Of a stretch of 64,000 nucleotides of DNA, positions 1 through 9,156 are shown piece after piece. The stretch's first letter is position 1; each line of letters begins with the position of its first letter. Under the pieces are notes generated by a model that did not search any database, was not told where the DNA came from, and worked only from the letters and a program-made list of their open reading frames with translations. The position numbers and the translations under genes were made by a program. This DNA comes from Thermoleophilaceae bacterium (GTDB lineage: Bacteria > Actinomycetota > Thermoleophilia > Solirubrobacterales > Thermoleophilaceae), in contig JAUJOQ010000001.1 of the NCBI GenBank assembly GCA_030447725.1, positions 187,068-251,067 of the forward strand, in the 5' to 3' direction.

Positions 1-552
1 GACCCCGGCGAGGCGCTGTACGTGGTGCGCAGCGGCTCGGTGAGCATCCGCCGCGCCCATGCCGACGGGCGCACCCTGACCCTGGCCGAGCTGCGCCCGG
101 GTTCCATGTTCGGCGAGCTGGCGGTCTTCGGAGGCGAGGTGCGCTCCGCCACCGCAGAGGCGCTGGAGTCCACGAAGCTGGTCGCCATTCTCGGGCAGGA
201 CATGCAGCGGGTGCTGCGCTCGGACCCCGAGATCGCGTTGAAGATGCTCGGGGCGCTGGCCGAGCGGGTGCGCCGCCTCAACGACCGGCTGCTGGCCCGT
301 TCCTTCCAGACCGTGCCGGGCCGGGTGGCCGGCGCGCTGCAGCTGCAGGTGATGGCCCGTCAGGAGGAGGGTGCAGGACAGCACGACGTGCTGGTGGAGG
401 CGACCCAGGCGGAGATCGCCCAGCTGGCGGGCACCTCGCGCGAAAGCGCCAGCCGCTTCCTTGCCAGCCTGGAAAGAGAGGGTGTCGTGGCGCTGGGACG
501 CGGGAAGGTGACTGTGCATGACCCCGAGCGACTCCGGAGCTTCATCAGCTGA
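1..552 (+). CDS. Crp/Fnr-family transcriptional regulator (5' end outside window)
   Basis: The reading frame is open from base 1, so the gene begins upstream; 183 residues are visible. The first part is the end of a cyclic-nucleotide-binding-type beta barrel, with the typical stretch GSMFGELAVFGG. A long dimerisation helix follows, then a C-terminal winged helix whose recognition helix reads GTSRESASRFLASL, the usual Crp/Fnr pattern. The barrel lacks an obvious cysteine set, so an Fnr-type iron-sulfur sensor is unlikely from the visible part. Its 3' end overlaps pcm by 35 bases, so the two are probably co-transcribed. The ligand and targets cannot be read from the sequence. Confidence 0.88.
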   Translation, partial: DPGEALYVVRSGSVSIRRAHADGRTLTLAELRPGSMFGELAVFGGEVRSATAEALESTKLVAILGQDMQRVLRSDPEIALKMLGALAERVRRLNDRLLARSFQTVPGRVAGALQLQVMARQEEGAGQHDVLVEATQAEIAQLAGTSRESASRFLASLEREGVVALGRGKVTVHDPERLRSFIS

Positions 553-1174
553 GGCGCACAACCGTCGCCGAAGGCGAATGGTCGAGCGACAGCTGCGCCG
601 GCGCGGGATCGACGACGAGCGGGTGCTGACCGCGATGGCCGAGGTGCCGCGGGAGAGATTCGTGCCTCGAGAGGTCGCCGACCAGGCTTACGCCGACCGA
701 GCGCTGCCCATCGGCGAGGGCCAGACGATCTCCCAGCCCTGGATAGTGGCGCGGATGACCGCGCTCCTGGAGCTCGAGGGGCCCGAGCGCGTGCTCGAGG
801 TGGGCACGGGGTCGGGATACGGGGCAGCGGTGCTCAGCCGCTGCTGTTCGCACGTGGTCTCCGTCGAGCGGATACGGGCGCTGGGCGAGCGAGCCCGCGA
901 CACCCTCGCCGATCTGGGCTATCGCAACGTCGAGGTCCGGATCGGGAACGGCGCGAGCGGTGTGGCAGACCGCGCGCCGTTCGACGCAATCGTGGTCACG
1001 GCCGCCGCCGGCAGGGCCCCGCCGCAGGCGCTGAGCGACCAGCTCACACCCGGGGGTCCGCTGGTCTGCCCCGTGGAGCGCGAGGGCGACGAACGGCTGG
1101 TCCGGATTCGCGACCGCCAGGTCGAGCCGATCGCAGCGGTGCGCTTCGTGCCACTGGTGGAGGGTGACGCTTGA
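518..1174 (+). CDS. pcm: Protein-L-isoaspartate O-methyltransferase
   Basis: A 218-residue cytosolic protein that would methylate isoaspartyl residues of damaged proteins using S-adenosylmethionine. It shows the Pcm hallmarks: VPRERFVP near the N-terminus, GEGQTISQPWIVARM, the SAM-binding loop LEVGTGSGYGAAVLS, and a later acidic SAM-contact region. The ATG at 518 lies inside the end of the Crp-type gene; an internal ATG at 578 (MVERQLRRRG) is a plausible alternative because the family usually starts close to that point. The stop overlaps the TTG start of the NUDIX gene (TTGA), pointing to one operon. Confidence 0.93.
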   Translation: MTPSDSGASSAEAHNRRRRRMVERQLRRRGIDDERVLTAMAEVPRERFVPREVADQAYADRALPIGEGQTISQPWIVARMTALLELEGPERVLEVGTGSGYGAAVLSRCCSHVVSVERIRALGERARDTLADLGYRNVEVRIGNGASGVADRAPFDAIVVTAAAGRAPPQALSDQLTPGGPLVCPVEREGDERLVRIRDRQVEPIAAVRFVPLVEGDA

Positions 1175-1581
1175 AGCGGGAGTTCTCCGCGGGCGGTGTG
1201 GTGGTGCGCAGGACCGGCGGACGGAGCGAGATGGCGGTGATCAGCCCCCGGCGCGGCGTGCTCGCCCTTCCCAAGGGCCATCCCGAGGAGGGCGAGACGC
1301 TGGAGCAGGCCGCCACGCGCGAGGTGCTGGAAGAGACCGGCCTCGCAGCCGAGCCGATCGAGCGCCTAGGGCAGGTCCGCTACTGGTACACGCTGGGCGG
1401 GGAACGTGTGCTCAAGGGAGTCACTTTCTTCCTGTTCGACTACCTGTCGGGCAACATCGAAGACCACGACGACGAGGTGGAGTCGGCGTCCTGGGTGCCG
1501 CTTCGCGAGGCCCCGCGCCTGCTTTCGTTCAGGGGCGAGCGGGAGATGGCCGCGAAGGCGCTCGAGCGAAGCGGCCCGTAG
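1171..1581 (+). CDS. NUDIX hydrolase
   Basis: A 136-residue protein with a perfect NUDIX box: G at GHPEEGE, then REVLEETGL, matching Gx5Ex7REUXEEXGU. N-terminal FSAGGVVVR and the length fit a small single-domain pyrophosphohydrolase of the MutT/Ap4A-hydrolase type; the presence of PKGH just before the box is common in diadenosine polyphosphate hydrolases. The substrate is not determined. The start is a TTG that overlaps the pcm stop codon by 4 bases, so translation is likely coupled to pcm. Confidence 0.93.
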   Translation: MKREFSAGGVVVRRTGGRSEMAVISPRRGVLALPKGHPEEGETLEQAATREVLEETGLAAEPIERLGQVRYWYTLGGERVLKGVTFFLFDYLSGNIEDHDDEVESASWVPLREAPRLLSFRGEREMAAKALERSGP

Positions 1582-1592
1582 TATCCGGGCCC

Positions 1593-1991
1593 GTGTTCGT
1601 ACTCAACTTCTACTCGCCCGTATTCATCGATCAGCTCAAGCGGGGCCGCAAGACGGCCACGATCCGCCTCGGCGACAAGCACGCCAAGTACCGCAAGGGC
1701 GAGGTGGTGCTGGTGACCGTGGGCTTTCAGCATTCGCGCCGCGAGCGGATCTTCGAGGCGGTGATCGACGGCGTGGAGGTCAAGCCGGTCAAGGAGCTGT
1801 CCCCGCGGGACATCGAGCACGACAACCCAGAGTTCCGCCGGCTCGACGAGACCGTGCATTTCCTCGAGCAGATCTACGGCCGCAAGCTCTCACAGGACGA
1901 CACCGTGACCGTCGTGCGCTTCTCCCAGATCTCCGATCGGCCCACCGAGATCTCCGAGCGCCTGCGCCCGCAGGCGCCCAGCCAGAACTGA
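1593..1991 (+). CDS. ASCH-domain protein
   Basis: A 132-residue protein starting at GTG 1593, eleven bases after the NUDIX stop. The pattern is that of the ASCH fold, a PUA-like domain expected to bind RNA or modified nucleotides: [20 protein letters not shown] at the start, a strand with IRLGD, then [13 protein letters not shown] and late VTVVRFSQI. In ASCH proteins the conserved Lys-Thr-Ala-Thr segment lies in the putative binding cleft. It ends the four-gene run before groES. The longer frame starting further upstream overlaps the NUDIX gene and was not used. Confidence 0.8.
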   Translation: MFVLNFYSPVFIDQLKRGRKTATIRLGDKHAKYRKGEVVLVTVGFQHSRRERIFEAVIDGVEVKPVKELSPRDIEHDNPEFRRLDETVHFLEQIYGRKLSQDDTVTVVRFSQISDRPTEISERLRPQAPSQN

Positions 1992-2021
1992 AAGGCGAGC
2001 ACATTCCGGGGAGCCCTGGAT

Positions 2022-2048
2022 TTGGCACTCGCAATGCTAGAGTGCCAA
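2022..2048. promoter_or_regulatory. CIRCE operator (HrcA-binding inverted repeat)
   Basis: TTGGCACTC, nine bases, then GAGTGCCAA: a perfect 9-bp inverted repeat with the 9-base spacer diagnostic of CIRCE (consensus TTAGCACTC-N9-GAGTGCTAA; one compensated change in each arm). It lies 39-65 bases before the groES ATG. By family knowledge HrcA represses groESL through this site and releases it on heat shock. No hrcA gene is in the window. Confidence 0.95.
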
Positions 2049-2086
2049 GCGACCCCGAATACGTCAGTCACAGACGGAGGTTTCGT

Positions 2087-2380
2087 ATGAAGCTCACGCC
2101 TCTTGGCGATCGTTTGATCGTCCAGGCCATCGAGGAGGAGGAGACGACCGCCAGCGGCATCGTGCTCCCCGACACCGCCAAGGAGAAGCCCCAGCGCGGC
2201 AAGGTGCTCGCAGTGGGAGAAGGTCGTTTCGACGAGGATGGCGAGAAGCGCATCCCGATCGACGTGGTCGAGGGCGACGAGGTCCTCTACTCCAAGTACG
2301 GCGGCACCGAGATCAGCGTCGACGGTGAGGACCTGCTGGTCCTGCGCGAGTCCGACGTCCTCGCCAAGGTAGCGGCTTAG
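2087..2380 (+). CDS. groES: Co-chaperonin GroES
   Basis: A 97-residue protein with the GroES signature: start [12 protein letters not shown], the mobile loop [13 protein letters not shown], and the terminal segment [14 protein letters not shown]. It caps the GroEL cage during ATP-driven protein folding in the cytosol. The ATG is preceded by GGAGG at 2076-2080 (six bases upstream) and by the CIRCE operator, so it heads a heat-shock operon with groEL. The frame is open far upstream but only the segment from 2087 is the conserved protein. Confidence 0.98.
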   Translation: MKLTPLGDRLIVQAIEEEETTASGIVLPDTAKEKPQRGKVLAVGEGRFDEDGEKRIPIDVVEGDEVLYSKYGGTEISVDGEDLLVLRESDVLAKVAA

Positions 2381-2387
2381 TCACTTA

Positions 2388-2488
2388 GAGGAGGAGCGCA
2401 GCCGGAACGCCTCGGGAGGAGCACAGCCGGAACGTTGTTCCGGCGAGCACCGCACCGAAGAGTCTCCGGCGAGCACCACACGTTCACT
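2388..2488 (+). repeat. A/B repeat array with central hairpin, groES-groEL spacer
   Basis: Between groES and groEL are two 25-bp A units (2388-2412 and 2413-2437, core GGAGGAGCGCAGCCGGAACG), a perfect 8-bp hairpin GCCGGAAC-GTT-GTTCCGGC (2426-2444), and two 26-bp B units (2437-2462 and 2463-2488, core CTCCGGCGAGCACCGCACC). The same A-hairpin-B architecture with more copies occurs at 25576-25803. It sits inside the operon, so it would be transcribed as RNA between the two cistrons. Confidence 0.8.
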
Positions 2489-2521
2489 TAGTCAACTTCA
2501 GCAAGACGGAGGCAAGAACAC

Positions 2522-4150
<1,629 letters not shown>

Positions 4151-4173
4151 GACCGCTTCGCGGTCCGCAGTGA

Positions 4174-4207
4174 GATGAAGGGCCCGGCGTTTGCCGGGCC
4201 CTTCATC
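4174..4207 (+). terminator. Rho-independent-type terminator of groESL
   Basis: Perfect 15-bp stem: GATGAAGGGCCCGGC at 4174-4188, loop GTTT, and its exact complement at 4193-4207. It starts 23 bases after the groEL stop. A smaller perfect hairpin, GACCGC-TTC-GCGGTC, lies at 4151-4165. There is only a short T-rich stretch afterwards, as is common in high-GC actinobacteria. Confidence 0.85.
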
Positions 4208-4235
4208 GTTAAGCCCTTCCCCATCCTCTACACTT

Positions 4236-4266
4236 CGTTGGACTTTTACTCAACGTGAGATAGAGG
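4236..4266 (+). promoter_or_regulatory. Candidate promoter of the ECF sigma gene
   Basis: TTGGAC (4238-4243) and TAGAGG (4261-4266) are 17 bases apart and immediately precede the sigma-factor ATG at 4272, which would give an almost leaderless transcript; AGAGG could instead act as a ribosome binding site. A 5-bp inverted repeat CGTTG/CAACG (4236-4240, 4251-4255) overlaps the -35 region and could be an operator. This is a pattern match only. Confidence 0.35.
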
Positions 4267-4271
4267 ATTAC

Positions 4272-4799
4272 ATGATCGAGACCCTGTCGAACCCCGTTCA
4301 GTTCGACCGCGCCTACCGTGACCATGCGCCCGCGATGCTCGCCGTGGCCACGAGGGTGCTGCGCGACCCTGCGGCGGCCGAGGACGTGGTGCAGGATGTG
4401 TTCATGCAGCTGTGGCGAAAGCCCGACGCCTTCGATTCCGCCCGCGGATCTCTCTCGAGCTACCTCACGATGATGGCCCGCAGCCGAGCCCTCGATCGCT
4501 GGCGCACCCGGGCGGCGCGAGACGCCGCCGTGGAACGGTCCGCCCAGAAGGTCCGCCTCGAGCGACCCGTGGCCGAAGACGCCGCCGAACCGGTGCTTCG
4601 CAAGGACAGCCGGCGCCGCGTGCTGCTGGCTCTCGACGAACTGCCGGGCGACCAGCGGGAAGCCGTGCTGCTGGCGTTCGGCAAGGGGCTGACCGCCCGC
4701 GAGATCGCGGTTGCAGCGAGGGTGCCCCTCGGTACCGCCAAGAGCCGTGTGCGGCTCGGGCTGCAGAAGGCGCGGACGGAGCTGGCCGCGGCCGCGTGA
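4272..4799 (+). CDS. ECF-type RNA polymerase sigma factor
   Basis: A 175-residue sigma factor with region 2 (AMLAVATRVLRDPAAAEDVVQDVFMQLWR; only the AEDVVQDVF part is diagnostic) and region 4 (ALDELPGDQREAVLLAFGKG then the helix-turn-helix LTAREIAVAARVPLGTAKSR). It lacks regions 1 and 3, as ECF factors do. No anti-sigma gene with a zinc motif or membrane segment follows; instead the stop overlaps the start of a MerR-DICT regulator (GTGA). That partner may control its activity or respond to the same signal, which is an inference. Start ATG 4272 chosen because homology-like sequence begins directly after it. Confidence 0.93.
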   Translation: MIETLSNPVQFDRAYRDHAPAMLAVATRVLRDPAAAEDVVQDVFMQLWRKPDAFDSARGSLSSYLTMMARSRALDRWRTRAARDAAVERSAQKVRLERPVAEDAAEPVLRKDSRRRVLLALDELPGDQREAVLLAFGKGLTAREIAVAARVPLGTAKSRVRLGLQKARTELAAAA

Positions 4800-5689
4800 G
4801 CGCCACCGCCCTTACGATGCGGGAGGTGTGCGCCAAGACGGGGGTCGAGGCGCCGACCCTGCGCATGTGGGAGCAGCGCCACGGCTTTCCCAACCCACGG
4901 CGTCTGCCCAGCGGCCACCGGCGCTACTCGCCGCGCGACGTCGAGCTGATCACCCGGGTGATCCAAGAGCGCGAGACCGGACTCGCGCTCGGAGCGGCGA
5001 TCGAGAAGGTCAGGCGCTGGTCGGACGCCGCCCCCGCCGGTGCCGAAGACGGCTCGCTATTCGCCGGACTTCGCCGCCTCCACCCAGAGCTCGAGTCCCA
5101 CCTGCTCCCCAAGCGCGCGCTCGTAGCCATCAGCCACGCGATCGAGGACGAGTGCGGAGCCGGTGCAGAGAAGGCGATGCTGTTCGCGAGCTTCCAGCAG
5201 GAGCGCTTCTACCGCAAGGCCCAGGCGCGCTGGCGCGACCTGGCGGGGCCGGCGCGCTTTGCCGCGGTGCTGGCGGACTTCGAGCAGGTGCGCGACCCGG
5301 CGGACGGCCCGCTGGAGGTCCCGATCCACCGAGCCGATCCGATCAGCCGCGAGTGGTCGGTGATCTGCGACGCGCCGTCCTTTGCGGCGTGCCTGAGCGG
5401 CTGGGAGCGTCCCGGCCAGGACGAGGTCGACGACATGTCTCGCGACTTCGAGTCGTTCTGGAGCACCGAGCCGGCGCTCGTCCGGCAGGCCTCCTGTATG
5501 GCCTGCTCGATCATCGCGCGCGCGGTCCCCGAGGTAGGCGAGCGCGTGCGGCCGGCGCTCGAGGAGCCGGTGAGCGAGCGAGCCGGCGACCGCGCCACCC
5601 TCACACGGCTGACCAACCGGATCGTGGCCTACGTGAGCGGCGGCCTCAGCCCGCGGCTCCCAGCACCGCACCCATCCGCTTCGGCGTGA
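4796..5689 (+). CDS. MerR-type HTH regulator with DICT sensory domain
   Basis: A 297-residue protein. Residues 5-75 form a MerR-like winged helix (MREVCAKTGVEAPTLRMWEQ, then GHRRYSPRDVELI). The rest resembles the DICT domain known from diguanylate cyclases and two-component proteins: KRALVAISHAIEDECGA, FASFQQERFYRKA, and REWSVICDAPSFAACLSGWE. DICT is thought to be a light or small-molecule sensory module. The GTG start overlaps the sigma-factor stop by 4 bases, so both are made from one message. It ends convergently, overlapping the reductase gene by 44 bases. Confidence 0.83.
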   Translation: MSATALTMREVCAKTGVEAPTLRMWEQRHGFPNPRRLPSGHRRYSPRDVELITRVIQERETGLALGAAIEKVRRWSDAAPAGAEDGSLFAGLRRLHPELESHLLPKRALVAISHAIEDECGAGAEKAMLFASFQQERFYRKAQARWRDLAGPARFAAVLADFEQVRDPADGPLEVPIHRADPISREWSVICDAPSFAACLSGWERPGQDEVDDMSRDFESFWSTEPALVRQASCMACSIIARAVPEVGERVRPALEEPVSERAGDRATLTRLTNRIVAYVSGGLSPRLPAPHPSASA

Positions 5690-6530
5690 CGCCCAGGCTC
5701 TCGGCGTCGGCGCTGCCGCGCGGCGTGACCATGGGCTCCTCCATCAGCTCGGCCTCCTCCCAGGTGGCGAAAGCGGCGGGACCGGTCAGTCGCTCGAGCA
5801 CGCGTAGGGACCGTCTGACCAGCGGGCGGGGAAGGTGCAGCAGCGGCCGGTCACGGGCGAGCGGGACCAGAGCGAGCCTCACCATGTCGTCGTAGGAGAG
5901 CGACTCGGGCCCGGCCAGGTCGAACGCGCGGCGTGCCGCGTTCTCCTCACGCTCGAGCGCCGACACCACGCAGTCCGCGGCATCCTCGGCCCAGATCGGC
6001 TGAAACAGCGCCTTGCCCGATCCCGCCATGGGCATCGCCGGCAGGTAGGACAGCCGCGCCAGCAAGGTCAGCCACGGGTCCCCCGGTGTGTAGACGATCG
6101 AGGGAGAGAAGACGGTCGTCTCCAGTTTCGCGCTCTCCACCGCCTGGCGGGCCAGCGCCTTCGCGCGAAAGAACCGCGTCGGCGACTGAAAGCTCGCGCC
6201 GATCGCCGAGAAGAAGACGAAGCGCCGCGCGCCCAAGCGCTCGGCCGCGCGCGTGAGGCGCAGCGTGGCCACCGCGTTGAGCTCCTCGAGCGAACCCCGT
6301 GGCTGGTCTCGAATCGAGGCGGCCAGGTGAATCACCGTGTCCACTCCCCGCAGCGCGTTGCGAAACGAGGCGGGGTCGGCGAGGTCGCCGAGCACGATCT
6401 GCACCCGCACCCGGTCCGCGCCCAGCCGGCGCGGATCGCGGACCAGGCATCGCACGGAGGCGCCGGACGCGGTGAGCCGCCGCAGCAGCGCCCTGCCCAC
6501 GGTTCCCGTAGCGCCCGTGAGGAGGATCAT
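5646..6530 (-). CDS. NAD(P)-binding NmrA/SDR-type reductase
   Basis: A 294-residue protein beginning MILLTGATGTVGRALLRRL, the GxxGxxG dinucleotide-binding turn of atypical short-chain dehydrogenases. CLVRDPRRLGADRVRV marks the end of strand two and VIHLAASIRD the usual active-site-proximal strand. No canonical YxxxK is evident, so it may be an NmrA-like sensor or a complex-I-assembly type NDUFA9-like protein rather than a classical reductase. ATG at 6528-6530 overlaps the stop of a possible 38-residue upstream frame (ATGA). Confidence 0.82.
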   Translation of the reverse strand: MILLTGATGTVGRALLRRLTASGASVRCLVRDPRRLGADRVRVQIVLGDLADPASFRNALRGVDTVIHLAASIRDQPRGSLEELNAVATLRLTRAAERLGARRFVFFSAIGASFQSPTRFFRAKALARQAVESAKLETTVFSPSIVYTPGDPWLTLLARLSYLPAMPMAGSGKALFQPIWAEDAADCVVSALEREENAARRAFDLAGPESLSYDDMVRLALVPLARDRPLLHLPRPLVRRSLRVLERLTGPAAFATWEEAELMEEPMVTPRGSADAESLGVTPKRMGAVLGAAG

Positions 6531-6643
6531 CGGCGTTCGAGGCCGGCGGCCCGGGCGGGAGGGATGGCGACGATCCCGCGGTCGGCGAGCGCCTGGGCCG
6601 GTTCGAAGGTCACGCGCGTGCGAGTGTAGAATGCCGCCCTCAC
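6527..6643 (-). CDS. Possible 38-residue upstream protein
   Basis: A short frame from GTG 6643 to TGA 6527 encodes 38 residues (beginning MRAAFYTRTRVTFEPAQALA). It overlaps the start of the NmrA-like gene by ATGA, the coupling seen elsewhere in this window. Third-position G+C is high as in real genes, but the length allows chance. No known family recognised. Confidence 0.3.
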   Translation of the reverse strand: MRAAFYTRTRVTFEPAQALADRGIVAIPPARAAGLERR

Positions 6644-6695
6644 CTGGCTCCGGTCGGGCCCCCCACCGGACACGGATACGCGAGGAACTCAATTC

Positions 6696-6962
6696 ATGGC
6701 TTACGTCATCGCAGAGCCCTGCATCGGCCAGAAGGACAACTCGTGCGTCGAGGTCTGCCCGGTCGACTGCATCCACCCCACCCCGGACGAGCCGGACTAC
6801 GACAAGGTGGAGCAGCTCTTCATCGATCCCGAGGAGTGCATCGACTGCGACGCGTGCGTCGAGGCCTGCCCGGTCGATGCCTGCTTCGCCGAGGACCAGC
6901 TACCCGACGAGTGGACCAAGTTCACCGAGGTGAACGCGCAGTACTTCCAGAACGCCGGGTAG
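6696..6962 (+). CDS. fdxA: Seven-iron ferredoxin
   Basis: An 88-residue electron carrier. The first cluster motif is Cys-x7-Cys-x3-Cys-Pro (CIGQKDNSCVEVCPVDC), the arrangement of a 3Fe-4S or 7Fe ferredoxin; the second is CIDCDACVEACP for a 4Fe-4S cluster. This is the FdxA type common in actinobacteria, serving cytochromes P450 and oxidoreductases. It is monocistronic: the genes on either side run on the minus strand. TAGAAT at 6627-6632 could be its -10 element, though no good -35 is visible. Confidence 0.95.
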   Translation: MAYVIAEPCIGQKDNSCVEVCPVDCIHPTPDEPDYDKVEQLFIDPEECIDCDACVEACPVDACFAEDQLPDEWTKFTEVNAQYFQNAG

Positions 6963-6972
6963 GCACCCCGCC

Positions 6973-8199
6973 TCAAGCGGCGGGCCGCGCCTGTTCGTCT
7001 GGCGGCTCGTCGGCCCGCCCTTGCGGCTCTTCGGCCGGCTTGGGGGACGTCTGGTCCGGCGCAACCATCGGCAGCTCGGTGCCGGTGATCTCGCGCAGCG
7101 GTGGTCCGGACGGCGGCTGCATGGTAGGGAGCTCCTGGGGCGTCGCGGCGATCACGCCACGGGCCGTGTGGAAGAGCGCCTGCGCCGCCGGGGCGTCGGG
7201 GTCTGAGAGCACGAGCGGACGACCCTCGTCCGCTCCCACCCGCAGATCCTCCTGCAGCGGCACCTTGCCGAGCAGTGGAACCTCGAGCTCGTCGGCCAGC
7301 GCCTGGCCCCCGCCCTCGCCGAAGATGGCGACCCGGTCGCCGTTGGGTCCCCTGAAGGGAGACATGTTCTCGACGACGCCCGAGATCTCGAGGTCGTAGC
7401 GCAGGGCGGTCTCCGCGGCGCGCTTGGCCACCTTCTGGGCGGCGGGCTGCGGCGTGGTCACGATCACGAACCGCGCCTGCGGCAGCAGCTGGGCCAGGGT
7501 CATCGACACGTCGCCGGTTCCGGGCGGCAGATCGATCAGCAGGTAGTCCAGCTCGCCCCATTCCACATCCTCGAGGAACTGCCGGATCGCCTTGTGCAGC
7601 ATGGGGCCACGCCAGGTGATCGCCTGATCCTCGCGGTCGAGGAAGAACTCGATCGAGATCGCCTTGACTCCGGCCACGGCCTCGAGAGGCACGATCTTGC
7701 GCTCCCGCGAGATCGACGGGCGGCCGTGGACACCGAGCATGCGCGGGATCGAGTAGCCCCAGACGTCGGCGTCCATCACGGCGGCCTGCATGCCCTCCAT
7801 CTGCAGGGCCGCAGCCAGGTTGGCGGTCACCGTGGACTTGCCCACCCCGCCCTTGCCCGACCCGACGCAGATCACGTTCTTCACCTGCGCGAGCGCCCCC
7901 TGGGGCAGCGTGCCCCGGCCCAGGCGCTGCTGCAGCGCCTGCTTCTCGGAGTCGTTGAGCACGTCGAAGTCCACCCCCACCCCGGGCACGCCGCCGAGCG
8001 CCATCACGCTGTCGGAGACCGCCTGCTGGAAGTGAGCGCGGATGGGACAGCCGGCCGTGGTAAGAGACACCGTCACCTCGACCCGGCCGTCGTCGTGGCG
8101 GAGGATGCGGCGCACCATCCCCAGCTCGACGATGTTCTTGCGCAGCTCTGGGTCGATGACGCTCGTGAGCGCCTCGCGAATCTGCTCCTCGGTGGGCAT
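6973..8199 (-). CDS. Mrp/ApbC-type iron-sulfur carrier ATPase
   Basis: A 408-residue protein. Residues 1-80 are the MIP18/DUF59 domain (ALTSVIDPELRKNIVELGMV). The deviant Walker A of the Mrp/NBP35 family, GSGKGGVGKST, is at about 113-123, followed by MDADVWGYSIPRML and LIDLPPGTGD (Walker B). The C-terminal 60 residues are a proline/acid-rich extension. The family holds and transfers Fe-S clusters to apoproteins, which fits its place facing fdxA. The expected CxxC dimer-interface cysteines are not obvious, so scaffold activity should not be assumed. ATG at 8197-8199. Confidence 0.92.
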   Translation of the reverse strand: MPTEEQIREALTSVIDPELRKNIVELGMVRRILRHDDGRVEVTVSLTTAGCPIRAHFQQAVSDSVMALGGVPGVGVDFDVLNDSEKQALQQRLGRGTLPQGALAQVKNVICVGSGKGGVGKSTVTANLAAALQMEGMQAAVMDADVWGYSIPRMLGVHGRPSISRERKIVPLEAVAGVKAISIEFFLDREDQAITWRGPMLHKAIRQFLEDVEWGELDYLLIDLPPGTGDVSMTLAQLLPQARFVIVTTPQPAAQKVAKRAAETALRYDLEISGVVENMSPFRGPNGDRVAIFGEGGGQALADELEVPLLGKVPLQEDLRVGADEGRPLVLSDPDAPAAQALFHTARGVIAATPQELPTMQPPSGPPLREITGTELPMVAPDQTSPKPAEEPQGRADEPPDEQARPAA

Positions 8200-8221
8200 C
8201 AGGTTGATTGTCGCAGACGCA

Positions 8222-8249
8222 CGAAAGGGCCCCCGGAGGGGCCCTTTCG
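8222..8249 (-). terminator. Strong hairpin between the H1-like gene and mrp
   Basis: CGAAAGGGCCCC (8222-8233), a 4-base loop, and its exact complement at 8238-8249: a perfect 12-bp stem. On the minus strand it lies downstream of the H1-like gene (stop at 8386) and 22 bases upstream of the mrp start. It could end the former transcript or form a leader structure for mrp. There is no U-run. Confidence 0.6.
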
Positions 8250-8385
8250 CTTGCTGAGGGAGGAGAGATGCTGCTGCTGCCGACGGGATATGGGTCGGCA
8301 GTGCTACCCGAGTCCGTCTCCAGCCGGCCCGGGGGAAGAGATTTGAGAGATAGGGCATCCAAGCCCGATCTCTCAACAGGCTTCG

Positions 8386-9018
8386 CTACGGAAGGACCGA
8401 GCTCACGGTCTCCTGCACGTCGCCGACCTGGCGCTCGAAGTCCCGCCGATTGCGCTTGACCAGGCGAGCGGCCTGGTTGCGGCGCTGACGCAGCTCACGC
8501 TCGACGCGCGTGCGGGTGCGCTTGACCTCGCGCTGCACGCGGTTGCGCGCGGTGTTGCCCCGGCGTTCGAACTTGTTCACGTCGACCTTCACCTCGCGCT
8601 GGAGCTTCTTCAGCTCACGCTCGGCGGTGGTCAGCTTGGTGTAGGGCTTGACGGCCTCGACCACGTTGTCGCGGGCGATCAGGGTGGCACCGACCGGGAT
8701 CAGCACGGCGCGCTCCGCCTGCTTGCCGACGTACTCGAGCGTGAACGCGCCGGCCTCGGCACCCGTCTCGACGGTCCGTGCGGCGCTGCGGGCCGTGGCC
8801 TTCGCCGACGCCTGGGTGCTGCGGGCGCTGCGGCCGGCCACGTTGCTGCGGCGCGTGGCGGCGGCCTTCTTGCCGGTGGCGCTGCGCTGCGTGGCGGTGC
8901 TGTTGCGCTTGCGCGTGGCGGCCGCCTTCTTGGCGGTGGCGCTGCGCTCGTTGCGTTCGCGGGTGGCGGCGGCCTTCTTGGCGGCTGCGCGCCTCTGAGT
9001 GGGTGTCTGTGTGGCCAT
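8386..9018 (-). CDS. Lys/Ala-rich histone H1-like nucleoid protein
   Basis: A 210-residue, very basic protein. The first 60 residues hold repeated units built on KKAAATR (AAAKKAAATRERN, ATAKKAAATRKRN, ATGKKAAATRRSN), resembling the tails of eukaryotic H1 and bacterial H1-like or HU-tail proteins. A middle part (about 85-125) with FTLEYVGKQAERAVLIPVG is more ordinary, and the C-terminal 80 residues are an Arg/Glu-rich predicted coiled coil (ELKKLQREVKVDVNKFERR). A DNA-binding architectural role is inferred. It lies just downstream of the end-joining cluster, has a good ribosome site (AAGGAGA) and its own sigma-70-like promoter. It has no recognisable enzymatic motif. Confidence 0.75.
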   Translation of the reverse strand: MATQTPTQRRAAAKKAAATRERNERSATAKKAAATRKRNSTATQRSATGKKAAATRRSNVAGRSARSTQASAKATARSAARTVETGAEAGAFTLEYVGKQAERAVLIPVGATLIARDNVVEAVKPYTKLTTAERELKKLQREVKVDVNKFERRGNTARNRVQREVKRTRTRVERELRQRRNQAARLVKRNRRDFERQVGDVQETVSSVLP

Positions 9019-9068
9019 GGTGTTCTCCTTAGGGGTCGATGCCTACTAAGCTTATTAGTTCTAAGGTA

Positions 9069-9098
9069 GTTATACAGCATCGAACGCATGTTTGTAAA
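9069..9098 (-). promoter_or_regulatory. Sigma-70-like promoter of the H1-like gene
   Basis: On the minus strand TTTACA (9093-9098) and TATAAC (9069-9074) are 18 bases apart, in a conspicuously AT-rich island just upstream of the H1-like gene. An inverted repeat ACTAA-GCTTA-TTAGT lies between this promoter and the start codon (about 9045-9060). Confidence 0.6.
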
Positions 9099-9156
9099 CC
9101 CGGGCCGCTGATCGCACCCATGCGGGGCCGCGTATCCGGCCGCCGGCGAAGCGGAG

